42,744 bases of DNA, taken from assembly GCA_023146675.1 (NCBI GenBank), contig JAGLBQ010000172.1, positions 1 through 42,744 of the forward strand, given 5' to 3'. Source of the stretch: Cocleimonas sp. (GTDB lineage Bacteria > Pseudomonadota > Gammaproteobacteria > Thiotrichales > Thiotrichaceae). Below the pieces are notes generated by a model. That model was given only the letters and a program-made list of their open reading frames with translations. It ran no database searches and had not been told where the DNA came from. Positions within the stretch are counted from its first letter, which is position 1. Every line of letters starts with the position of its first letter. This document shows positions 1-8,058 of this stretch, one piece after another. The position numbers were made by a program, and so were the translations under genes.

Positions 1-55
1 GTTCCTTAAGTTTAGTGTTGATTGATATATATCATCGTGAAAGTTCACCTTAATT

Positions 56-70
56 CGTTAAAATTTAACG
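56..70. promoter_or_regulatory. Palindrome abutting the start codon of the first gene
   Basis: The arms CGTTAAA and TTTAACG are perfectly complementary around a single central A, and the palindrome ends directly before the ATG at 71. This leaves no room for a Shine-Dalgarno sequence. It could be an operator, or part of the promoter of a leaderless or short-leader transcript. The function is inference. Confidence 0.3.
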
Positions 71-940
71 ATGGAATTAACACTTTTTATTAAAATAGGA
101 CTGCCTGTTTCACTAGGCTTCATTATGCTTAGCATGGGGCTGATGCTTAAACTATCTGACTTTAAGCAGGTACTGAGGTATCCCAAAGCTTTTCTTGTAG
201 GGCTTTCGGCGCAAATGCTCTTAGTGCCTTTGTTGGCACTGTTCTTATTGCAATTTTTTGATTTGCCGCCCCTACTTGCTGTTGGCTTGCTGGTGCTTAG
301 TTTTAGCCCTGGCGGAACGACTAGCAATCTTTTTTCCTATCTTGCGAAGGGCGATGTTGCGCTTTCTATTGCACTGACCGCCTGTGCCAGTTTGATTACT
401 CCATTTACCCTTCCTTTTTTGACGGAACTGGCTTTGCAGTTTTTCATGGGTGAAAATAAGGATATTGTGATTCCAATAGGCTTGACCATGAAGCGCTTGC
501 TTATTGTCACTGTTGTCCCTGTTCTCATCGGCATGAGTATTAAACTGTTAAAACCAGTATGGGCAGAGGCGATTCAACCTGTAATTCATAAACTATCCAT
601 TCTCCTATTTTTCACCGTTATTTTTTCAATGATTATTAGCCAGTGGGAGCAAATGCCCCGTTTCCTTGAGCAAGTCGGCGTGATCACAACCCTGATGATT
701 ATCCTCGCAATGCTGTCTGGTTATGTACTGGCAAAAAGTACAGGTTTAACCGCAAAGCAGGTTAAAACCATGACCATAGAAGTCGGAATGCAAAACGGAG
801 GGATGGCATTAATTGTTACTCAAGGCGTATTAGATAATCCGACCATGTCGATTGTTCCTGTTATTTACGGGCTTATCATGTTGGTTCCTATCAGCTTTTA
901 TCTTTTTTTGGTCAGAAATGAAGCCTCTCGCGCACTATAA
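71..940 (+). CDS. Bile acid:sodium symporter (BASS) family transporter
   Basis: This 289-residue protein is almost entirely hydrophobic, with about eight to nine predicted membrane segments. It carries the BASS-family signature LSFSPGGTTSNLFSYLAKGD near residues 76-95, and a second conserved segment EVGMQNGGMALIV near 237-249. Members transport organic anions such as pantoate, pyruvate or bile acids with sodium across the inner membrane. The substrate cannot be read from the sequence. The ATG at 71 sits next to a palindrome and has no clear ribosome site. The 3' end overlaps the next gene by 23 bases, so the two are probably cotranscribed. Confidence 0.85.
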   Translation: MELTLFIKIGLPVSLGFIMLSMGLMLKLSDFKQVLRYPKAFLVGLSAQMLLVPLLALFLLQFFDLPPLLAVGLLVLSFSPGGTTSNLFSYLAKGDVALSIALTACASLITPFTLPFLTELALQFFMGENKDIVIPIGLTMKRLLIVTVVPVLIGMSIKLLKPVWAEAIQPVIHKLSILLFFTVIFSMIISQWEQMPRFLEQVGVITTLMIILAMLSGYVLAKSTGLTAKQVKTMTIEVGMQNGGMALIVTQGVLDNPTMSIVPVIYGLIMLVPISFYLFLVRNEASRAL

Positions 941-1790
941 ATTCCTCAAATCATTGCGTCCTTTTTCTCTAGTGGTTGCGCTGATTTCATGTGGTTTAGG
1001 GGTTTTAATCGCATGGAATAATGGCTATCAACACGCATTTTTAGGCTTATGGATTATTATCGGTGGTGTATTAGCTCAAGCTGGAATCAACCTAATTAAT
1101 GATCTAGAAGACCTGTCACTAATACCATCATATCATCCAGACTATGCAATTATTAGCGGTATGATTCGTACTAATAGCAAGGCAGGACTGCTGTGTTTTG
1201 TACTGGCAGGATTGATTGCAAGCTATCTTATTATGCTTCAAGGTTGGATGCTATTTATGTTGATTCTACTCTCAGCCTTAGCGTCACTAAGCTACAATAT
1301 CGGCCCCTTTAATTTTAAACATCGCGGTCTGGCAATGGTGCAGGTGTTTATCTTAATGGGAGTCTTAATGATGCAGGGCGCTTATTTTTCCATGAGCGGG
1401 GCATTTTCTATAACCGTTTTATGGCATTCCATTCCTATTGGTTTGCTTATCTCCTTATTATTATTAAGCAATGAACTACGAGATTGGGAGACTGATCAAC
1501 AAAATGGTGTCAATACCCTAACCGTACGCATTGGCTATACAAAGGCAGTGCAACTCTATTGGGCGCTAATTATGATTAGCTATTTATTGGCAATTGGTTT
1601 TTTAATCAATGAATTGCAACTGGTTAATTCACCAGCATTTCAACTATTATGGCTTGCCCTTCCCTTGCCTCTATTAATTCCCATAAAAAAAATCATTAAT
1701 GCCAAGCAACGCATTCAATTAACACCAATGACGGGACGATTTTTCTTTTTATTTGGATGCGCTTATATGTTGGTTTTGGGTATTGAGTAA
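918..1790 (+). CDS. UbiA-family prenyltransferase, MenA-like
   Basis: This is an integral membrane aromatic prenyltransferase of about 290 residues. The first Asp-rich motif is NLINDLEDL. The second is the MenA-like ELRDWETDQQNGVNTLTVRIG region, truncated here as ELRDWETD followed by NTLTVRIG. These motifs bind Mg-prenyl diphosphate, so the likely role is attaching an isoprenoid tail to a quinone precursor such as 1,4-dihydroxy-2-naphthoate. The frame is open back to 852, but the ATG at 918 (MKPLAHYKFLKSLRPFS) gives the usual family N-terminus. That start overlaps the preceding gene by 23 bases. No other menaquinone genes are present here, so the substrate is uncertain. Confidence 0.78.
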   Translation: MKPLAHYKFLKSLRPFSLVVALISCGLGVLIAWNNGYQHAFLGLWIIIGGVLAQAGINLINDLEDLSLIPSYHPDYAIISGMIRTNSKAGLLCFVLAGLIASYLIMLQGWMLFMLILLSALASLSYNIGPFNFKHRGLAMVQVFILMGVLMMQGAYFSMSGAFSITVLWHSIPIGLLISLLLLSNELRDWETDQQNGVNTLTVRIGYTKAVQLYWALIMISYLLAIGFLINELQLVNSPAFQLLWLALPLPLLIPIKKIINAKQRIQLTPMTGRFFFLFGCAYMLVLGIE

Positions 1791-1816
1791 CGATAGAAAC
1801 AAAAAGGAGTCAAACC

Positions 1817-1906
1817 ATGTTTAAAATAAAACCAAAAAATATTGCTTTACATGCTTCACGCCTCAATGACGTTCATCTATTTTTCTCCATCATAGAATGG
1901 AATTAG
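1817..1906 (+). CDS. 29-codon leader ORF overlapping the next start
   Basis: The ORF starts at an ATG with an excellent ribosome site (AAAAAGGAG, about 9 bases upstream) and ends at TAG 1904-1906. It therefore overlaps the ATG of the downstream membrane-protein gene (1897) by 10 bases in another frame. The downstream gene has no ribosome site of its own and a stop lies just upstream in its frame (1867-1869), so its start cannot move. Translational coupling through this short ORF is the simplest reading. The peptide resembles nothing I recognise. Whether it has a function apart from coupling is unknown. Confidence 0.5.
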   Translation: MFKIKPKNIALHASRLNDVHLFFSIIEWN

Positions 1907-2598
1907 CCTTTCTCATTGGCTTACTGAGTGCCTTACACTGCTTTGGTATGTGTGGTGGTATTGTCGGCGCACTCACCATGAGTCTGCACCCTGATAAGCG
2001 TCAAGGCACAATAAGCTTATTACAATATACTCTAGCCTATAATTTGGGTCGGCTACTTAGCTATGTTCTGGCAGGACTTATCGTTGGCGTATTAGGACAA
2101 GCAATACTCAGTATTATTCCAGATGTTGGCGGTATGTTATTACGTCCGCTACTAATGATTTTTGTTATTTTACTCGGTTTTTATATTGGTGGGTGGCTTC
2201 CCCGATTATCACTGATTGAAAAATTGGGTCAACCAATTTGGCGTATACTACAGCCAATTGGCATAAAATATTTGCCTGTGCAAAAAGTTCATCATGCGTT
2301 TATGTTTGGATTAATCTGGGGCTGGCTGCCCTGTGGTTTGGTTTACTATGCACTGGTGATGGCATTTGCACAAAATGGCATGCTGGATTCCATTCTATTT
2401 ATGCTATTTTTTGGTCTAGGAACCTTATCACCAATGCTATTTGCAGGCGTGTTAGCAGGAAAACTAGTCGCTATACAAAAATCAACAAACATTCGCAAAT
2501 TTAATGCCTTAACCTTGATTTTAATTGGTGTAATCGGCTTGCTTATGTACCTACTTCCTGAACTGACCCAAGGTCTCTATTTTGGAACGTCACTATGA
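1897..2598 (+). CDS. DsbD_2/TauE-SafE-like membrane protein
   Basis: This 233-residue polytopic membrane protein carries paired cysteine motifs: SALHCFGMCGG near residues 11-21 and GWLPCGLVYYAL near 146-157. This is the pattern of the DsbD_2 / sulfite exporter TauE-SafE-like family, often found with cbb3 oxidase maturation or copper-handling genes. The cysteines could move electrons or metal across the inner membrane. No oxidase genes are visible here, so the cargo is unknown. The start at 1897 lacks a ribosome site and overlaps the upstream 29-codon ORF. The stop overlaps the next gene in an ATGA arrangement. Confidence 0.75.
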   Translation: MELAFLIGLLSALHCFGMCGGIVGALTMSLHPDKRQGTISLLQYTLAYNLGRLLSYVLAGLIVGVLGQAILSIIPDVGGMLLRPLLMIFVILLGFYIGGWLPRLSLIEKLGQPIWRILQPIGIKYLPVQKVHHAFMFGLIWGWLPCGLVYYALVMAFAQNGMLDSILFMLFFGLGTLSPMLFAGVLAGKLVAIQKSTNIRKFNALTLILIGVIGLLMYLLPELTQGLYFGTSL

Positions 2599-3539
2599 TA
2601 AAAAAAATAATAGGAAAATCCCCCGCAATACAAGAAAGCTTACGTACCGCAGAATTACTGGCAGCAACCGATGTTACTACCCTTATTTTAGGCGCAACAG
2701 GCACGGGGAAAAAGTTATTTGCTGAATTCATCCAACAACAAAGCCCACGCCAAAATAAGCCGTTTATCAAAATTAATTGTGCCGCAATGGCGGATGAACA
2801 ACTGGAATCCAGTTTATTTGGTTCTACTAGCACAAGCGACCCATGCACTACTAATAAACAGCGTGGATACCTTGCACAAGCCAATAACGGTACTTTATTT
2901 TTAGATAAAATCAGTGAACTCCCTTTAAATGCACAGGGGACACTTCTAGATTTTCTAAAAAATGGGGAATATCAAGCCCCTGATTCATTAAAATCAAAAC
3001 GCTTTAATGTGCGCATTATCGCTGCTAGTAGCAAAAATTTACTCAATGAAGTGGAAGCTGGAAATTTTCGCCAAGACCTATTTTACCATTTGAATATTGT
3101 TCCACTTGAACTTCCTGATTTAAAAGACTGCATTGGTGATACCTTATTATTAAGTGAGCTATTTTTTCAGAAGCTGGTTAAACGCTACAAACTCACCCCA
3201 CCAAACTTTAGCAACACAGCACAACATTATCTAAAAAACTATACATGGCCTGGTAATGTGCGTGAGTTGCACAACTTCTGTGAACGCATGCTGATCTTAT
3301 TTTCAGGTCAAACCATTGATGTCGGGAATTTGCCAATAGAAATACGCCAACAAAAAAAATCATCCCGCAAATTTCATTTTGACTTACCCGCGCAGGGGAT
3401 TAAATTAGAACAACTGGAAGTGGATTTATATCAACAGGCAATTCAAAGCAGTTATGGCAATAAAAGCGCTGCTGCGCGCCTACTAGGATTAAGCCGTGAT
3501 GCTTTTTTATATCGGCTGAGAAAGTACGGATTGCGATAA
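2595..3539 (+). CDS. Degenerate NtrC-type (sigma54 activator family) regulator
   Basis: The 314 residues contain an AAA+ domain followed by a Fis-type HTH (NKSAAARLLGLSRDAFLYRL) at the C-terminus. There is no receiver or sensor domain. The Walker A motif GATGTGKK (33-40) is close to normal. The L1 loop that should read GAFTGA is replaced by unrelated residues (about 80-85, TSDPCT) at the same loop length. The Walker B acidic pair reads DK (104-105) instead of DE. FRQDLFYHLN and WPGNVREL are retained. GAFTGA is required to contact sigma54, so this protein probably binds DNA without activating sigma54 promoters. The start overlaps the upstream stop (ATGA), indicating cotranslation with the membrane protein. 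Confidence 0.85.
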   Translation: MIKKIIGKSPAIQESLRTAELLAATDVTTLILGATGTGKKLFAEFIQQQSPRQNKPFIKINCAAMADEQLESSLFGSTSTSDPCTTNKQRGYLAQANNGTLFLDKISELPLNAQGTLLDFLKNGEYQAPDSLKSKRFNVRIIAASSKNLLNEVEAGNFRQDLFYHLNIVPLELPDLKDCIGDTLLLSELFFQKLVKRYKLTPPNFSNTAQHYLKNYTWPGNVRELHNFCERMLILFSGQTIDVGNLPIEIRQQKKSSRKFHFDLPAQGIKLEQLEVDLYQQAIQSSYGNKSAAARLLGLSRDAFLYRLRKYGLR

Positions 3540-3778
3540 GGAAAGTCCTGATTTTAATAAATTCTGTTGATATGGAGGAGCTTGCTATAACCTACGAAAG
3601 TGCTGCTTTAGTTCGGTCAAAAGAAAGATCACAGAGTAGGAAGCAAAAAAGTGCCGAGTAAACTCTCATGGGGGATTGATGTTTTGAATGGGTTTAGAAT
3701 AGTATAAGCGCTTATATTTCTTCTCACAGAGTCCTGCATCTGAAAAAGCAGGGAGCTTAGTCAAATGGATAATAAAAA
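3540..3778 (+). promoter_or_regulatory. Structured leader region upstream of moaC
   Basis: This 239-base gap holds several inverted repeats: CCTAC (3591-3595) with GTAGG (3636-3640), GAGT/ACTC flanking 3657-3666, a perfect 14-base palindrome TATAAGCGCTTATA (3703-3716), and CCTGC/GCAGG (3733-3751). A moaC leader could carry a molybdenum-cofactor riboswitch, but I do not find the family's conserved core, so no riboswitch is called. The palindrome looks like a protein-binding site or part of the promoter. Confidence 0.3.
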
Positions 3779-4258
3779 ATGGCAGAATTAACACATTTCA
3801 ATGCACAGGGTGAAGTACATATGGTGGATGTCGGTGCAAAGGATATTACCCATCGAGTAGCTGTTACGGAAGGGCGTATTTTGATGCAAGATGAAACGTT
3901 GCAGCACATATTGGCAGGCACCAATAAAAAAGGAGATGTATTAGGTATTGCACGGATTGCAGGCATTATGGCATCTAAAAAAACTGCTGATTTGATTCCT
4001 CTTTGCCATCCGTTAGCATTAACTAAAGTAGAAATAGAGCTGACAATCGAACAAAATCCCGCAGCGGTATATTGCAAAACAACCGTTGAAACCAGTGGAC
4101 AAACGGGTGTGGAAATGGAGGCATTAACCGCAACCCAAATCGCTTTGCTAACAGTTTATGATATGTGCAAAGCAGTTGATCGCGGCATGGAGGTCAGTAA
4201 TGTGCGTTTGCTTAAAAAGAGCGGTGGAAAGTCGGGAGATTGGACAATAAATACATAA
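3779..4258 (+). CDS. moaC: Cyclic pyranopterin monophosphate synthase MoaC
   Basis: MoaC converts the 3',8-cyclo-GTP made by MoaA into cyclic pyranopterin monophosphate, an early step of molybdenum cofactor synthesis in the cytoplasm. The 159 residues match the family in length. They contain the conserved blocks IPLCHPLALTKVE (near 76-88), ETSGQTGVEMEALTA (near 104-118) and MCKAVDRGM, including the active-site Lys and Asp. The gene stands alone: no moaA, moaB, moaD or moaE is in the window. The ribosome site before 3779 is weak. The 239-base upstream region is structured and may regulate it. Confidence 0.95.
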   Translation: MAELTHFNAQGEVHMVDVGAKDITHRVAVTEGRILMQDETLQHILAGTNKKGDVLGIARIAGIMASKKTADLIPLCHPLALTKVEIELTIEQNPAAVYCKTTVETSGQTGVEMEALTATQIALLTVYDMCKAVDRGMEVSNVRLLKKSGGKSGDWTINT

Positions 4259-4295
4259 GACTACAAGGTTTTTTTCCTGTCCTATGTATCATATT

Positions 4296-5198
4296 TTAAT
4301 CTACTCGCCCTGTGTCTTTGATAGATCTAAAAGATTCAACAACGCACTCTATCAACGCTTGTACAAGTGGATCACGCTTTCTATTCTTCAGATAAGCAAA
4401 ATTTAAAGGCAAGGTAAATGATTCACCCTGCCAAATTGTTATTAATCCTTCGTCAGCCCAAGGTTGTGCTTCATCTTGGCGTATTAATGCTATTCCTACG
4501 CCTGAGCGCAAGAGTGTATTCATTGATCTTTCTGATGATGCATCTGCTACCCATATTGGTTTTATAGAGAAGTCTTGGAATAAGCTGTTAACAAATTTCT
4601 GATATGGACAAGATGGAATGGGATAGATCCAAGGGAGTTTTGCAAGATCAGCAACGCTAGCATCTGCAAGTTCTAGAGCCAGTTTGTTTGCACCTGCTAC
4701 CACGATGGTAGTATCAGTTAAATGAATACTTTCCAGTTCTTTTAGCGGATTTTCTCCAAAATAAAATGAGCCATCCAACGACCCTCTGCGGATTTCATGT
4801 AATAACTCTATAGAAATTCCTTCTGCTAGCTGGATTTTTAACTGTGGAGATTTTGCAGTCAGTAACTGATGTAATGTAGATAATCGTAAAAATTCAGCAT
4901 CGGTATTCAACCCAATCTTCACTGTGCCAGCAAGTTTGCCAGATAAGGTGCTAGCTTCTATACGGAGTTCATTGGTTGTATCCAATACTTGATGGGCTTT
5001 TTTAATTAACACTTTGCCATGCTCTGTTAAGCGCATTCCCTTTGGTATACGATCAAATAACTTAACATTTAGCTCTTGTTCTAACGCTTTGATATGCGCG
5101 CTAATGGCGGGTTGGCTGGTATAAAGCTGCTCAGCTGCATGGGTAAGATTGCCGACATCAGCAACAGTGACAAAGGTGCGAAGTTGATAGAGTTCCAT
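4296..5198 (-). CDS. LysR-family transcriptional regulator
   Basis: This 300-residue regulator has an N-terminal winged HTH (NLTHAAEQLYTSQPAISAHIKALE, shown here as NLTHAAEQL then SQPAISAHI, residues about 16-40) and a LysR substrate-binding domain from about residue 90. It is transcribed away from the DUF1127 and DoxX genes across a 230-base intergenic region, the usual arrangement for a LysR regulator and its targets. It converges with moaC on the other side. The effector is unknown. Confidence 0.92.
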   Translation of the reverse strand: MELYQLRTFVTVADVGNLTHAAEQLYTSQPAISAHIKALEQELNVKLFDRIPKGMRLTEHGKVLIKKAHQVLDTTNELRIEASTLSGKLAGTVKIGLNTDAEFLRLSTLHQLLTAKSPQLKIQLAEGISIELLHEIRRGSLDGSFYFGENPLKELESIHLTDTTIVVAGANKLALELADASVADLAKLPWIYPIPSCPYQKFVNSLFQDFSIKPIWVADASSERSMNTLLRSGVGIALIRQDEAQPWADEGLITIWQGESFTLPLNFAYLKNRKRDPLVQALIECVVESFRSIKDTGRVD

Positions 5199-5228
5199 GC
5201 GTATCGTCCATAATAATAAATTATAAGG

Positions 5229-5244
5229 GTTATCACGTTATCAC
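5229..5244. repeat. Tandem GTTATCAC repeat in the LysR/DUF1127 intergenic region
   Basis: Two exact head-to-tail copies of GTTATCAC occupy 5229-5244, followed by a G that begins a further partial copy. They lie 30-46 bases upstream of the lysR-type start and within the shared promoter region. They are a candidate binding site for the adjacent regulator. Classical LysR boxes are inverted T-N11-A repeats, so the assignment is tentative. Confidence 0.35.
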
Positions 5245-5437
5245 GAGGGGTGTATTCACAAAATATACAGCTTGCTATCGCGGTTAGAGTACAGTGCTTT
5301 TTACACTGCCTAGCAATAACTATAAACTGTAATCGGAATTTCTGATAGCTACCTTCTGTTTAAACGATTAGATAGTTTTCCTGTTTAGAGGCTTAATAAA
5401 GACCTCGAAATATTAAGTCAAACAGGAGGTGGTTATT

Positions 5438-5680
5438 ATGTCTGGTGTCTATGTAGAAGCAAAACTTGGTCAGCATTTTGATGTATGTGAAGATGTTGTA
5501 TTAAATAAAAAAATAACCGATTCATCTTCAAAGGAAAACTTATTTTCTAGAGTAGATGTCTGGATTCAGCGCTCTCGGCAAAGAAAACAATTAGCTCAGT
5601 TGAGTCAGCATTTATTGAATGATATAGGGCTTACTGAGGAGATGGTAGCAAAAGAAATTGCTAAACCATTTTGGAAATAG
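5438..5680 (+). CDS. DUF1127-family small protein
   Basis: This 80-residue protein has the DUF1127 (YjiS-like) module at its C-terminus: WIQRSRQRKQLAQL, then LLNDIGLTEEMVAKEI and the terminal KPFWK, with the conserved DIGL core. Some DUF1127 proteins bind RNA or modulate small-RNA and phosphate responses; a role here is unproven. The ATG at 5438 is preferred over the in-frame GTG at 5429 because a strong AGGAGGTGG ribosome site lies 6-14 bases before it. The gene is followed by a DoxX gene and probably belongs to the same unit. Confidence 0.85.
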   Translation: MSGVYVEAKLGQHFDVCEDVVLNKKITDSSSKENLFSRVDVWIQRSRQRKQLAQLSQHLLNDIGLTEEMVAKEIAKPFWK

Positions 5681-5818
5681 TTTTTTAGAGGGGTGGGTAA
5701 AAGTGGGGGATTAATCACCAAATAGATGAATGGTTGCTTAATCCTAATAAAATGTACTTGCAAAACTCACTGGAAAACAGTCAAATAGGAGAATCAGACA
5801 CATCAAGGAGATTCCCTT

Positions 5819-6445
5819 ATGATTAAATTTTTACTAGGATTTTTTAGTTTTGGATGGCTAAAAGGTCTTGATTTTCTACCCCCCCTTTTATTGCGCATTT
5901 TTCTAGCCCCCTTGTTATGGGTTTCTGGGAGTAAGAAACTCGGTCTTTTTGCGGGGAGTGATATCGTTGCCTACAATCCAATGACTTGGTTTGACTCTGC
6001 GGGATATCAAGCAGGCGTTGAGGCATTGAGTACAACACCAATGCCATTACCAGAAATTATGAATGGTGTAATCGGTGGTGTTGAAGTCGCTGCTGCTTTC
6101 TTACTAGCAATTGGTCTTGCAGTGCGCTGGATATCATTACCATTATTAGTATTAATGGGTTTTGCGGTTTTATTAGCGCTAGGTGGCGATGATATTTTAA
6201 CGGCTGGCAAAAATATGCTGATGACACATGGCTATACCGATGCAACAGTGGATCAATTAACCTTGGCAGTGATGTATTTCATTATGATCTTATCGTTGTT
6301 CTTTATGGGTGCTGGGCGTTTTCTTAGTATTGACTGGTTTTTATACCGCAAACTTCAGCGTAGCATTGATGCAACTGTAACACCCCCATCCTATAAGAAT
6401 GATCCTTTTAATTTAGATGCCACAACGGATAATAATAAAATCTAA
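5819..6445 (+). CDS. DoxX-family membrane protein
   Basis: This 208-residue inner-membrane protein has about four hydrophobic segments and the DoxX start LLLRIFLAPLLWVSGSKKLGLF (key residues R, W and G around 22-45). The loop that contains the AGVEAL and PEIMNGVIGGVEV segments is also typical. DoxX relatives act in thiosulfate oxidation, membrane redox or oxidative stress complexes; which applies here cannot be read from the sequence. A clear AAGGAG ribosome site precedes the ATG. The gene follows DUF1127 and is closed by a strong terminator hairpin at 6481-6510. Confidence 0.85.
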   Translation: MIKFLLGFFSFGWLKGLDFLPPLLLRIFLAPLLWVSGSKKLGLFAGSDIVAYNPMTWFDSAGYQAGVEALSTTPMPLPEIMNGVIGGVEVAAAFLLAIGLAVRWISLPLLVLMGFAVLLALGGDDILTAGKNMLMTHGYTDATVDQLTLAVMYFIMILSLFFMGAGRFLSIDWFLYRKLQRSIDATVTPPSYKNDPFNLDATTDNNKI

Positions 6446-6480
6446 ACAAGGAGCTTCTAAAGACTTGGGTTAGCTATATT

Positions 6481-6510
6481 AAACGGATGCTTTTTAGCAT
6501 CCGTTTTTAT
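6481..6510. terminator. Rho-independent terminator after doxX-like gene
   Basis: The stem AAACGGATGC / GCATCCGTTT is ten perfect pairs around a TTTTTA loop and is followed by a T-rich run. It lies between convergent genes and has A residues on the other flank, so it can probably terminate both strands. Confidence 0.85.
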
Positions 6511-6517
6511 GTATTAA

Positions 6518-7090
6518 TTACTCAGGTAATCGGGTACGCCGTAATAAAACATAAACAGCACCTGTACCACCATCTTTGGGTTGTGCAGAGTGAAATGCAA
6601 GAACGCGGGGATGCTGTTTTAACCAGTGATTTGTTTGCCTTTTAATAACAGGTTCTTTGTCACCTGAGCGATGTCCTTTACCGTGGATAATACTAACGCA
6701 GCTACCTTCAACTTGAAGAGCAATTTCTAGGAAATGTAAGAGTAATTTTTTTGCCTGATTGATATTCAATCCATGTAAATCAAGCTCATCTATAATAATA
6801 TATTGCCCTCTACGCAATTTTTTAAACACTCTTTTTTGAATCCCGTCTATTCTGTAGCTGAGATTATCAAGTGGATTGATACTTTGCACCTCAGCCTCAT
6901 CTGATAAAAAATCAATAATAGATTCTTCACCCTCGATAGAAAATATTTTTTTTTGTTTAGCAACCTTTTTAGTTTGATGATGAACTTTATCCTGTTTAAT
7001 CTGTGTTATATCTTGAACTGCATCACGAAATAGCTGAAAGTCATCGTCATAATCAGGAGTCGCTGCTTTTTTGAATTGTTTTTTTTGCAT
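6518..7090 (-). CDS. Smr-domain protein, SmrA-like
   Basis: This 190-residue protein has a C-terminal Smr domain with the DLHG motif (ELDLHGLNINQAKK), the nuclease-type HGKG motif (SIIHGKGHRSGDKEP) and the ending GGTGAVYVLLRR. The N-terminal half, DDDFQLFRDAVQDI, resembles E. coli SmrA (YdaL) rather than SmrB. Smr domains cleave or nick nucleic acid; SmrB cleaves mRNA at collided ribosomes, while the role of SmrA is less clear. It is divergent from surE. Confidence 0.88.
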   Translation of the reverse strand: MQKKQFKKAATPDYDDDFQLFRDAVQDITQIKQDKVHHQTKKVAKQKKIFSIEGEESIIDFLSDEAEVQSINPLDNLSYRIDGIQKRVFKKLRRGQYIIIDELDLHGLNINQAKKLLLHFLEIALQVEGSCVSIIHGKGHRSGDKEPVIKRQTNHWLKQHPRVLAFHSAQPKDGGTGAVYVLLRRTRLPE

Positions 7091-7286
7091 CGTTTCATGA
7101 TTCCAAAGATTGCTATGAGTGATTTCTATTCACTATGTAGTATAAAAAGAGTAATGCATTCTATTTTGTTCAAGAGCAAAGCGGAAGCGCGGAGTTTATA
7201 AGCATAGATGGGTACTTTCAATGCTGATATTGAGCAAATAGAGAGCAGAAAGAGTGGTTGATAAAAATAATGAGTAAAATAATCGA

Positions 7287-8033
7287 ATGAATATTTTATT
7301 AAGTAATGATGATGGCTTTATTGCACCTGGCTTAAAAGCCTTACATCAACGCCTCATCCAGCAATTTGAGGTAATGGTTGTAGCGCCAGACAGGGATAGA
7401 AGTGGAGCAAGTAACTCCCTGACATTGGCGTCACCATTACGCCTAACACAGCAGGATAAGAATTATTTCAGTGTCAATGGTACACCAACAGATTGTGTTC
7501 ATCTTGCGTTAACTGGATTGTATGATAATCCGCCCGATCTTGTTATCTCGGGAATTAATGCAGGCGCAAATATGGGGGATGATGTTATTTACTCAGGAAC
7601 CGTTGCTGCTGCAATGGAAGGACGAAACCTAGGGCTCCCCGCTATTGCGGTCTCCATTGCATCGTTTCAGCCACAGCATTTTGCAACGGCTGTTGAGGCA
7701 ATAGTGGTATTATTGAGACAGTTATCAGGTTTTAACGAAAAATCTGATACTATACTCAACATCAATGTACCTGATATTCCTTGGAATGAGATTAAAGGTT
7801 TTCAAGCCACTCGACTGGGAAAACGGCATAAAGCAGAACCTGTTGTTAAAAGTAAAGATCCACGAGGCAATGTGATTTATTGGGTTGGTGCTCCTGGTAA
7901 AGAACAAGATGCAGGGGAAGGAACTGATTTTCACGCCGTAGATCAAGGTTATATTTCAGTAACCCCCTTGCAAATAGACCTAACACGCCATCAGGTAATT
8001 AACTCAACAACAACGTGGTTGAATACTATTTAA
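7287..8033 (+). CDS. surE: 5'/3'-nucleotidase SurE
   Basis: SurE removes phosphate from nucleoside 5'- and 3'-monophosphates and short polyphosphates, and is linked to stationary-phase survival. The 248 residues start with MNILLSNDDGFIAPG, whose Asp pair binds the metal. They contain the other conserved blocks VVAPDRDRSGASNSLTL, VNGTPTDCVHLAL and VISGINAGANMGDDVIYSGTV, with the metal-binding Asn/Ser. It begins the conserved surE-pcm-yqaA-nlpD-type cluster. The ribosome site is weak. Confidence 0.96.
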   Translation: MNILLSNDDGFIAPGLKALHQRLIQQFEVMVVAPDRDRSGASNSLTLASPLRLTQQDKNYFSVNGTPTDCVHLALTGLYDNPPDLVISGINAGANMGDDVIYSGTVAAAMEGRNLGLPAIAVSIASFQPQHFATAVEAIVVLLRQLSGFNEKSDTILNINVPDIPWNEIKGFQATRLGKRHKAEPVVKSKDPRGNVIYWVGAPGKEQDAGEGTDFHAVDQGYISVTPLQIDLTRHQVINSTTTWLNTI

Positions 8034-8058
8034 GTTCACGTCGAGCAAACAACTAAGC

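Noticed and set aside
852..917. Upstream start for the UbiA-like gene
   Set aside because: The 22 extra residues overlap the transporter gene, and the ATG at 918 gives the usual family N-terminus.
3572..3661. 29-codon ORF in the moaC leader
   Set aside because: It has no ribosome site, no recognisable content, and lies in a region better explained by inverted repeats.
3540..3778. Molybdenum cofactor riboswitch
   Set aside because: Position before moaC is suggestive, but the conserved core sequence of that family was not found by eye.
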